A DNA stretch of 43,941 nt from JADFRG01 sp964590515 (GTDB lineage Bacteria > Chloroflexota > Anaerolineae > Anaerolineales > E44-bin32), in NCBI GenBank assembly GCA_964590515.1, contig CAZPZD010000018.1, positions 1 to 43,941 of the forward strand, given 5' to 3'. The notes below the pieces were generated by a model. It had not been told where the DNA came from and ran no database searches. It saw only the letters and a program-made list of their open reading frames with translations. Made by a program: the position numbers and the translations under genes. This document shows, piece by piece, positions 31,450-38,163 of this stretch (the first letter of the stretch is position 1; the number at the start of each line of letters is the position of its first letter).

Positions 31450-31896
31450 CTAGCGACCAACTAGATGCTGATGCCGGAGCTTGAAGGATAGGTCCGCCGC
31501 GATATTCCGCATCACGACGAACCCCAGATGAGTCTGGCTTTCGCATAACTCCATGAATGCATCCCGCTGAATCGTCTGAACCTTGGCCCGGTCCGAGATC
31601 ACCCGAATGGTAGCGGAACGCGGGCCGTAATCAACCAGGGCCATCTCGCCGAACACTTGGCCCTGGCCCAGATTGACGACCGTTCGAGGGGCCGGATCGT
31701 GGGGGGCTACTTCGTGAACAACCTCGACCAGCCCGTCCCAGATGACGAACAACTGGTCGCCGGTATCGCCTTGCCGAGTAACCACATCCCCTGAGCGGAA
31801 TGACTGCTCTTTGCAGATTGAGGCGATCTGCTCGACTTCAATCCGGCTAAGCCCATCAAAAAGCTCAACCTGTCCCAGAATTTCGGGCAAATTCAT
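31450..31896 (-). CDS. Cyclic-nucleotide-binding domain protein
   Basis: 148 residues forming a single CRP/cNMP-type beta-roll. The phosphate-binding cassette is recognisable as VFGEMALVDYGPRSATIRV, with the Glu and Arg that contact cyclic nucleotides. There is no helix-turn-helix, so it is not a CRP-type transcription factor; stand-alone domains of this kind act as regulators or subunits of other proteins. It is divergent from the Hsp20-Lon operon and has its own promoter at 31924-31952. The partner may be the 67-residue protein encoded next. Confidence 0.88.
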   Translation of the reverse strand: MNLPEILGQVELFDGLSRIEVEQIASICKEQSFRSGDVVTRQGDTGDQLFVIWDGLVEVVHEVAPHDPAPRTVVNLGQGQVFGEMALVDYGPRSATIRVISDRAKVQTIQRDAFMELCESQTHLGFVVMRNIAADLSFKLRHQHLVGR

Positions 31897-31923
31897 CCGA
31901 GCGCCTCCGGAGCCGTCTGGAGC

Positions 31924-31952
31924 ATTCTACCGGCATTCCCACACCTAGACAA
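31924..31952 (-). promoter_or_regulatory. Promoter for the cNMP-binding gene
   Basis: On the - strand TTGTCT (31952-31947) and TAGAAT (31929-31924) are 17 bases apart, matching 4 and 5 positions of 6. The predicted transcript start is ~20 bases before the ATG at 31896. Confidence 0.55.
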
Positions 31953-31987
31953 CCGCGTCGTCGGCGAAGGCGCCGAAAGGGTGAGGA

Positions 31988-31996
31988 TGGTAGAAT
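31988..31996 (+). promoter_or_regulatory. Extended -10 promoter for the hsp20-lon operon
   Basis: TGGTAGAAT is an extended -10 (TG-n-TAGAAT) with no clear -35. The predicted start near 32003 gives a ~43-base leader with an AGAGGG ribosome-binding site before ATG 32046. No CIRCE repeat is seen in the leader. Confidence 0.4.
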
Positions 31997-32045
31997 GAAT
32001 AATTGCGTCCGGAACAGAACATAAATACGCTCTCAGAGGGCGAGC

Positions 32046-32468
32046 ATGCCACGAATTCAACTGTCTGACCCTTACGAGCTCAGCGCCATCGAGGATGACA
32101 GTTGGCCGCCAAAGTCCGAGCACCCCTCGCTTTGGGGAGTGAAGCGGCGCACTCACAAGTGGCGCCCGCCCACCGACGTCTACGAACTCGATGACGCTTA
32201 CCAGGTTCGGGTCGAGCTCGCCGGAATGCGAGGCGCGGATATTGCCGTAACCTTCGAGCGCGAGCTACTCGTGATCCAGGGTGTCCGCAGTGACTCCGGG
32301 CCACGCAAGGAATTCAGGCAATTGGAGATCGCCTACGGCGAATTCGAGACCACCATCCAGATCCTCGAGCCGGTGGAAGTCTCCAAGATCGAGGCCGCCT
32401 ACCAAGACGGGTTCCTCCGAGTGGAGCTCCCGAAACTCAAGCCAAGGCGGGTCTCGATCGAAGAGTGA
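32046..32468 (+). CDS. Hsp20/alpha-crystallin small heat-shock protein
   Basis: 140 residues. The alpha-crystallin domain occupies residues ~38-135: it opens with RPPTDVYELDDAYQVRVELAGMRGADIAV and closes with IEAAYQDGFLRVELPKLKPRRVSIE, where the A-x-x-x-G-x-L motif (AAYQDGFLRVELPK) is intact. The N-terminal arm is short. It would hold unfolding proteins in a refoldable state. The lon gene starts 9 bases downstream, so chaperone and protease are expressed together, a sensible proteostasis pairing. Confidence 0.93.
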   Translation: MPRIQLSDPYELSAIEDDSWPPKSEHPSLWGVKRRTHKWRPPTDVYELDDAYQVRVELAGMRGADIAVTFERELLVIQGVRSDSGPRKEFRQLEIAYGEFETTIQILEPVEVSKIEAAYQDGFLRVELPKLKPRRVSIEE

Positions 32469-32477
32469 ACCGGATCC

Positions 32478-35087
32478 ATGGCTGAGAAAGATCCGATCCG
32501 ATCCCGCGGGCAAACCCTGCCGGATGAAGGATTGAGCGACCCGAGAATCATTGTTCGGGACGAGAGCCCGGGGCCCGAGCGGCGGCCGCCCGATGCCACT
32601 GCGCTGGCGCTTCCGACCGAACTCCCCATTCTTCCGCTTCGCGGAGTCGTGGTTTATCCCCAGACGGTCGTTCCGCTGACCATAGGTCAACCACGTTCGG
32701 TCCGGCTGGTCGACGACGTCGTCGGTGCAGATCGGATGGTTGGGCTGGTTGCCTCCCGTCGCCCCGAGCTGGAACTGCCCGGACCCGAGGACCTGTATTC
32801 AATCGGGACCCTGGCCACGGTGCAACGATTGTTCCGTGCCCCGGATGGAACGATCCGAATGATCGTGCAGGGATTGTCCCGCTTCTCGCTGGACGAGTTC
32901 ACCTCGGTGGAACCCTATCTCAAAGCCCGGATTGTGCTGAAGCCGGAGACCGTCGAAGAGGGAGTGGAACTCGAGGCCCAGGTGCGGGCCGCGACCGACC
33001 AGTTCCAGGAAGTGGCGGAGCTGGCGCCCTCGCTGCCGCGGGAAGTCGTGGCCAGCGTCATGTTACAGGAAGACCCGCTCCAAGTCGCATACACGATCGC
33101 CAATTACCAGCGGATGGATCTAGAGGTTGCCCAGCAACTCCTGGAAGACGACTCCACGATTGCCAAATTACAAAAGCTCAATGGTTTGCTGAGTCGAGAA
33201 ATCGAAGTGCTCTCCCTCGGGCAGCAGATCCAGGAGGAGGCCCGAGAAGAGATCGAGAAGGTACAGCGCGAGTACTTCCTGCGCGAGCAACTCAAGGCGA
33301 TTCAGCGCGAACTAGGCGAAGTCGACGAACAAGCGGTCGAGGTCGAAGAATTCCGCGCCAAACTCGAGAAGGCCGGACTTTCGCCCGAGGCGGACAAGAT
33401 GGCCCGGCGAGAATTGGATCGACTCGCCAAACTTCCCACCGCGGCCGCCGAGTATGGGGTGATCCGGACTTACTTGGACTGGCTAGTTACGCTGCCCTGG
33501 GGCAAGCTGACCACCGACAACCTGGATTTGCAGAATGCCCGGCAAGTGCTCGATGAGGATCACTACGGGCTCCAGGACATCAAAGAGCGGATCCTGGAGT
33601 ATCTGGCGGTCCGCAAGTTGAAAATCGAGCGCGAGGATCTGAAGAGCGATATGCCCCAGGACCATATCCGCCGGGAGCGGGAGGGAGCCATCCTCTGTTT
33701 CATCGGCCCGCCTGGGGTCGGAAAGACCTCGCTCGGCAGGTCGATTGCCCGGGCCACTGGCCGTGAGTTCATTCGTATCTCACTCGGCGGAGTGCACGAC
33801 GAGGCCGAGATTCGGGGACATCGCAGAACTTATATCGGTGCGCTGCCGGGCAGAATCCTGCAGGCCTTGCGCCGGGTCGAGACCAGCAATCCGGTCTTCA
33901 TGATGGACGAAGTCGACAAATTGGGGCGGGATTTCCGGGGTGATCCGGCCTCCGCCCTCTTAGAAGTGCTTGACCCAGAACAGAACAGCGAGTTTCGCGA
34001 TCACTATCTAGAAGTTGCCTACGACCTTTCCAAGGTGATGTTCATCACCACCGCCAACTGGCTCGATACGATTCCACCTCCCTTGCTCGACCGGATGGAG
34101 ATCATCCGGCTATCCGGGTATACCGAGGGGGAGAAGGCCATTATCGCCAAGGACTATCTGATCCGACGGCAGATTCGGGAGAACAGCTTGCGGGAAGCAG
34201 AGGTCAGTTTCAGCGACGCCGCTGTCCGGGAGATTATTCGGTCCTACACCCGAGAAGCCGGAGTGCGAAGCCTCGAACGCGAAATAGGCAAGGCCTGCCG
34301 TAAGATCGCCACCCGGATTGCAGAGGGAAAGATCGAGCGACTCGAGGTCACCCCCGAAGCATTGCCCGATTTGATCGGCAAGCGTCGGTTCTTGGGGCCC
34401 GAGGAAGTTGCCGAGCGGACCCAGATGCTCGGAGTTGCGGCCGGCCTGGCCTGGACCCCCTACGGCGGGGATGTTCTTTTCATCGAGGCCACCGCCATGC
34501 CTGGCGGCCGAGATTTCAAGCTGACCGGTTCGTTGGGTGAAGTTATGAAAGAATCGGCCCAGGCCGCGTTGTCCTATGTTCGCTCCGCCTCCAAGGAACT
34601 TGGGATTCGGCCAGATTTTTGGACCACTCACGATCTCCATCTGCACATCCCGTCGGGCTCACAGCCCAAGGATGGCCCCTCCGCAGGGATCACGATGGCC
34701 GCGGCGCTCGCCTCCCTGGCAAGTGGTCGGCCGGTCCGGAGCGACGTTGCGATGACCGGCGAGATTACGTTGCGCGGCAAGGTGCTGCCGATCGGTGGGG
34801 TAAAGGAGAAAGTCTTGGCGGCCCACCGGGCGGAACTAAAGACCATCATCCTCCCGAAACGCAACGAAGTTGATCTCGACGAGGTCCCGGACGAGATTAA
34901 GCAGGAGATCGAGTTCATCTTTGTAGACAACGTAGCAGAGGTACTGAAGACTGCCCTGGAGGCCGGAACGCGGCGACGGGCACGGCCGAAAACAGGAGGA
35001 AACTCTGGGAACTCAAGTCGAGCGAAACGCAGCATCAAGCACGCCCGAACGAGCAGGAATGCCAAAACTCCTGATCGTCGACGATGA
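32478..35087 (+). CDS. lon: ATP-dependent Lon protease
   Basis: 869 residues with the full LonA layout: an N-terminal substrate-binding domain (PILPLRGVVVYPQTVVPL at residues ~50-67), a coiled-coil region, an AAA+ domain with Walker A (G410-PPGVGKT, K416), and a C-terminal serine-lysine protease domain with S735 (PKDGPSAG) and K776 (VKEKVLAAHRA). It degrades damaged and regulatory proteins in the cytoplasm. Two features are unusual: an extra N-terminal ~45 residues rich in charge, and a ~45-residue basic tail (RRRARPKTGG.., SIKHARTSRN..) after the protease domain that may bind DNA. The tail coding sequence overlaps the next gene by 29 bases. Confidence 0.97.
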   Translation: MAEKDPIRSRGQTLPDEGLSDPRIIVRDESPGPERRPPDATALALPTELPILPLRGVVVYPQTVVPLTIGQPRSVRLVDDVVGADRMVGLVASRRPELELPGPEDLYSIGTLATVQRLFRAPDGTIRMIVQGLSRFSLDEFTSVEPYLKARIVLKPETVEEGVELEAQVRAATDQFQEVAELAPSLPREVVASVMLQEDPLQVAYTIANYQRMDLEVAQQLLEDDSTIAKLQKLNGLLSREIEVLSLGQQIQEEAREEIEKVQREYFLREQLKAIQRELGEVDEQAVEVEEFRAKLEKAGLSPEADKMARRELDRLAKLPTAAAEYGVIRTYLDWLVTLPWGKLTTDNLDLQNARQVLDEDHYGLQDIKERILEYLAVRKLKIEREDLKSDMPQDHIRREREGAILCFIGPPGVGKTSLGRSIARATGREFIRISLGGVHDEAEIRGHRRTYIGALPGRILQALRRVETSNPVFMMDEVDKLGRDFRGDPASALLEVLDPEQNSEFRDHYLEVAYDLSKVMFITTANWLDTIPPPLLDRMEIIRLSGYTEGEKAIIAKDYLIRRQIRENSLREAEVSFSDAAVREIIRSYTREAGVRSLEREIGKACRKIATRIAEGKIERLEVTPEALPDLIGKRRFLGPEEVAERTQMLGVAAGLAWTPYGGDVLFIEATAMPGGRDFKLTGSLGEVMKESAQAALSYVRSASKELGIRPDFWTTHDLHLHIPSGSQPKDGPSAGITMAAALASLASGRPVRSDVAMTGEITLRGKVLPIGGVKEKVLAAHRAELKTIILPKRNEVDLDEVPDEIKQEIEFIFVDNVAEVLKTALEAGTRRRARPKTGGNSGNSSRAKRSIKHARTSRNAKTPDRRR

Positions 35088-35412
35088 CCCCACGATGGTC
35101 TCGCTGCTCAAGACCCTGCTTGAGCTGGACGGATTCGAGGTCACTCCGTCTTCGAATCCGGATCAGGTCATGGAGAGCATCCGCCAAGTGAGGCCGGATC
35201 TGGTGATCATGGACGTATTTATGAGCAGCCGGGACGGGCTAGAGCTCTTGCGGCAGGTCCGGGCTTCGACCGAGCTTAGGCACACACCGGTCATCATGAC
35301 CTCCGGGATGGATGTGTCAGAGCGGGCCCTCGAGGCAGGGGCCGACGGTTTCATGCTGAAGCCGTATTCGCCTCCGGATCTGATCGCACTGATCCGCAAG
35401 AAGCTCCTATGA
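35059..35412 (+). CDS. Single-domain response regulator
   Basis: 117 residues, a stand-alone receiver domain: acidic pocket DDD near residue 10, phosphorylatable aspartate in VIMDVFM, conserved T/S in VIMTSG and lysine in LKPYSPP. There is no output domain, as in CheY-like proteins, so it probably acts by binding partners. ATG 35059 lies 29 bases before the lon stop with AGCAGGA upstream, so it is translationally coupled to lon. No histidine kinase is adjacent. Confidence 0.9.
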   Translation: MPKLLIVDDDPTMVSLLKTLLELDGFEVTPSSNPDQVMESIRQVRPDLVIMDVFMSSRDGLELLRQVRASTELRHTPVIMTSGMDVSERALEAGADGFMLKPYSPPDLIALIRKKLL

Positions 35413-35438
35413 GTTCGACCGAATTGGGGAGGGACTAA

Positions 35439-37133
35439 ATGACGGGCGCAAGACGCTGGGTCGCGGCAGACCTTCACCTTCATACTCCGGCTTCAGGAGA
35501 CTATCAGGAGCCGGAGGTTTCGTACTTGGACATCCTGCGCACTGCCCTGGGGCGAGGGCTGCAGATCATCGCCTTTACCGATCACAACACGGTCGCCGGC
35601 TATCGGCGGATTCGGGAGGAGCTCGAGCAGCTGGAGCTGCTCGAGAAATTGGGACGCATTCGCAATGACGAGCGGGAACGCCTGACAGAGTTCAGGCGAC
35701 TGCTCAAAGATTTGTTGGTATTGCCGGGATTCGAATTCACGGCCACGCTTGGCTTTCATATCCTGGGTATCTTTCCGCCGGACAAGCCGCTCCGCGAACT
35801 GGACCACCTGCTGCTCTCACTGAACATTGACCCGGCAGAGTTGGACTTGGGATCCGCCACGGTAGGCGCCTCAAGCGATGTACTGGCAGCCTACCGGCGA
35901 ATCAATGAAGCCGGGGGTCTGGCGATCGCGGCCCATGCCAATTCCACCAACGGGGTCGCCATGCGCGGCTTCCCGATTGGAGGCCAGACCAAGATCGCCT
36001 ATACCCAGGATCCCAATCTGCATGCGCTGGAAGTCACCGACCTCGAACCGCGCGGGCGCCGGTCGACCGCGGATTTCTTCAACGGCACCAAGCCCGAATA
36101 CCCCCGTCGGATGCACTGCATTCAGGGCTCCGATGCCCACCGCCTGAAGACAGACCCGCGAAATCCAAAGAACCTCGGCGTCGGGGATCGACCAACACAC
36201 ATGATGCTGCAGGAAGTCACCTTCGAATCACTTCGCGAGCTATTCCTCAGCAACGACTTTGCTCGCACTCGACCTTATCAGGAGCAGCGGGTCGAGGAGT
36301 TCGATTTCATCCGGCAGGCCCGAGAAGAAGGGCCGACGATCGTCCAAGCCTTTCACGAGGGGATGTCGGTCCGAGGCGGAGCCCTGTACGCGATCATCTC
36401 CGACGTCTGTGCCTTCGCCAACACGAATGGCGGGACTCTATTTGTTGGAATCGGGGCCGACCCTGCCAGCAAGCCGCAGGGAATAACCAACCCGGCCGCC
36501 GCGGTCCGAAAGCTCCAGCAAGAGATCAGCAACCGAATCAGCCCGCCGCTGAATTGCCAGGTCGACACCCAGCAGAGCCACGAGGTCTCGATCCTGCGTA
36601 TTCTGGTTCCGCGTGGGGGCGACCCGCCGTACGCGGTCGACGACAACAAGATCTACGTTCGGGAGGAAGCCGATACCGGCCTGGCGGTGCGGGACGAGAT
36701 CGTTCAACTGGTCAGGGGTGGGACCCGGCCTCCGGTCGTACCTGAGGTTGAGGAGAAGGAGGTCGCCAAAGGCGGTCTGCCGGCGCCGCGGACCGGGGTC
36801 GAGATTGTGGCGGTGGACGAACGCGACGGGGTGAAGTACTTCACCGTGCGCGACCTGAGAAATGGGAACGTCGTCAAGAACGTGACTCAAACCTCTGCCC
36901 GGCGACTGTGGCATTACGCGATTACCCAGTACCTCCAGCTGCCTTCTGATTTACGCCAAGGAGCCTCTGCCTGGCAGGGGGAACTGGGCCTGCTGCGCCG
37001 GCGCGGCCGGGGCGAAGGCAGTCGCTACGACCTGGCCCAAGAGACAAACGGAACCATTCGGCTTTACTTCGGAGTCACCGGAGACGGAATCCACGGAGAC
37101 TGGAAACGGCTAGTCGGCAGCGAAGGCGAGTAA
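35439..37133 (+). CDS. PHP-domain phosphoesterase fused to an AlbA_2/Schlafen-type domain
   Basis: 564 residues. The N-terminal PHP domain has its metal-binding motifs: DLHLHTP (H13, H15), FTDHNT, the glutamate in LPGFEFT, the histidine in AAHANS and GSDAH. It probably hydrolyses phosphoester bonds of nucleic acids or small phosphates. Residues ~285-430 form an AlbA_2/Schlafen AAA_4-type domain (ISDVCAFANTNGGTLFVGIG, then VREEADTGLAVRDEIVQL), normally DNA- or RNA-binding. The last ~120 residues are not recognised. Similar fusions could act in repair or defence. It lies between a response regulator and moaB without an obvious functional link. Confidence 0.85.
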   Translation: MTGARRWVAADLHLHTPASGDYQEPEVSYLDILRTALGRGLQIIAFTDHNTVAGYRRIREELEQLELLEKLGRIRNDERERLTEFRRLLKDLLVLPGFEFTATLGFHILGIFPPDKPLRELDHLLLSLNIDPAELDLGSATVGASSDVLAAYRRINEAGGLAIAAHANSTNGVAMRGFPIGGQTKIAYTQDPNLHALEVTDLEPRGRRSTADFFNGTKPEYPRRMHCIQGSDAHRLKTDPRNPKNLGVGDRPTHMMLQEVTFESLRELFLSNDFARTRPYQEQRVEEFDFIRQAREEGPTIVQAFHEGMSVRGGALYAIISDVCAFANTNGGTLFVGIGADPASKPQGITNPAAAVRKLQQEISNRISPPLNCQVDTQQSHEVSILRILVPRGGDPPYAVDDNKIYVREEADTGLAVRDEIVQLVRGGTRPPVVPEVEEKEVAKGGLPAPRTGVEIVAVDERDGVKYFTVRDLRNGNVVKNVTQTSARRLWHYAITQYLQLPSDLRQGASAWQGELGLLRRRGRGEGSRYDLAQETNGTIRLYFGVTGDGIHGDWKRLVGSEGE

Positions 37134-37136
37134 CCA

Positions 37137-37652
37137 GTGCGGGTCGGGTTATTGACTATCTCGGACCGTTCGGCGCGAGGCGAAAGGGAAGACCGTTCGG
37201 GGCCGGCACTGTCCGCGGACTTGCAGTCACGGGGCTGGGAAGTGACCCAGGTGGCGGTGGTTGCCGACGAAGCTGCCCTGGTCACCCAGCGGTTGCAGCA
37301 GTGGGCCGACTCCGGCACGGTGGACCTGATCCTGACAACCGGAAGCACCGGCTTCTCGCCACGGGACGTGGCGCCCGAGGCGACCCTGGCGGTGGTCGAC
37401 CGGCTCGCGCCAGGCCTGGCGGAGGCGATGCGAGCCCGGGGCCTCAAACAAACTCCGCACGCGATGCTCTCCCGAGCGGTGGCAGGCATTCGGGGAACCG
37501 TTCTAATCGTAAACCTGCCTGGAAATCCCAAAGCTGCCCAGGAGAGCCTGCAGGTCATCCTGCCCGCCCTCCCGCACGCCGTCGAGCTCCTGCAAGGGGC
37601 TCCAGGCACTGAGCAAGGCCACTGGTACCCCCCGAAGCCGTCGACCATCTGA
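37137..37652 (+). CDS. moaB: MoaB/MogA-type molybdenum cofactor protein
   Basis: 171 residues from GTG 37137, 3 bases after the previous stop. The MoCF-binding fold is clear: VGLLTISDRSARG at the start, ILTTGSTGFSPRDVAPEAT (the TGGTG-like loop and RDVTPEA-like helix) and the final LPGNPKAAQESL. Proteins of this family adenylylate molybdopterin before metal insertion. It would serve molybdoenzymes; the EB_dh-type subunit encoded at 1655 hints that such enzymes may exist in this genome. No other cofactor genes are nearby. Confidence 0.92.
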   Translation: MRVGLLTISDRSARGEREDRSGPALSADLQSRGWEVTQVAVVADEAALVTQRLQQWADSGTVDLILTTGSTGFSPRDVAPEATLAVVDRLAPGLAEAMRARGLKQTPHAMLSRAVAGIRGTVLIVNLPGNPKAAQESLQVILPALPHAVELLQGAPGTEQGHWYPPKPSTI

Positions 37653-37697
37653 TCCGCTTGATCTCGCTCCACTAGGCGGCAGATCTCAGCCTCAGAA

Positions 37698-37721
37698 CGC
37701 CCTCCGGGCGGGCCGGCCCGC
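37698..37721 (+). terminator. GC-rich inverted repeats after moaB
   Basis: CGCCC-TCC-GGGCG (37698-37710) partly overlaps a perfect palindrome, GCGGGCC-GGCCCGC (37708-37721). They lie 46 bases after the moaB stop, before the copper promoter. A T-tract is lacking, so this is only a candidate terminator. Confidence 0.35.
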
Positions 37722-37756
37722 TTCGCAACAATTCCCCTAGTCCTGACTAAGCTCGA

Positions 37757-37785
37757 ATGACCCGGTCCAGGGGCGGGGGTATACT
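37757..37785 (+). promoter_or_regulatory. csoR-copA promoter
   Basis: ATGACC (37757-37762) and TATACT (37780-37785) are 17 bases apart, matching 4 and 5 positions of 6. The predicted transcript start near 37792 coincides with the first base of the CsoR-type operator, so repressor binding would block initiation. Confidence 0.6.
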
Positions 37786-37791
37786 GAAGCT

Positions 37792-37817
37792 ATACCCCAC
37801 CCACCTGGGGGGGGTAT
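37792..37817 (+). promoter_or_regulatory. CsoR-type copper operator
   Basis: A 26-base inverted repeat: ATACCCC-A-CCCA, two central bases, then TGGG-G-GGGGTAT. Eleven of thirteen base pairs match. ATACCCC..GGGGTAT arms are the known style of CsoR operators. It sits directly downstream of the -10 box and ~70 bases before the csoR start. Confidence 0.75.
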
Positions 37818-37886
37818 GATGCCCGGATCCGGGCCGTCTGGCTGGATGGATCCGGGTTAAGGTCGGCGAACCGAAGGGACGAAAAG

Positions 37887-38144
37887 ATGAAGCAAGAGAC
37901 GCTACGACGGATGAAGAACGTGGAAGGTCATGTAAGGGGGATCGAGCGGATGCTCGAGAATGATGCCTACTGCATTGATGTCATCCGTCAGATCCAGGCC
38001 GTGCAGGCGGCGCTGACCAAGATTAGCGTCAGCGTGTTGGACGATCATATGCAGACCTGCCTGAGCAACTCGTTGGACGGGGAGAAGCGCGAGCAGATGC
38101 TCCGTGAGATCACCGAGGTCTACGAAATGGCCTCGAAGGTCTAA
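37887..38144 (+). CDS. csoR: Copper-sensing transcriptional repressor CsoR
   Basis: 85 residues, all-helical CsoR/RcnR family. The Cu(I) ligand set is C29, H54 and C58 (DAYCID and DDHMQTC), the C-H-C signature of copper-responsive members; nickel sensors differ here. Copper binding releases the tetramer from DNA, derepressing the operon. The operator at 37792-37817 and the copper ATPase gene 19 bases downstream confirm the role by context. The length is typical of short CsoR proteins. Confidence 0.93.
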   Translation: MKQETLRRMKNVEGHVRGIERMLENDAYCIDVIRQIQAVQAALTKISVSVLDDHMQTCLSNSLDGEKREQMLREITEVYEMASKV

Positions 38145-38163
38145 CTAGGAAGGAGTCCAAGAC

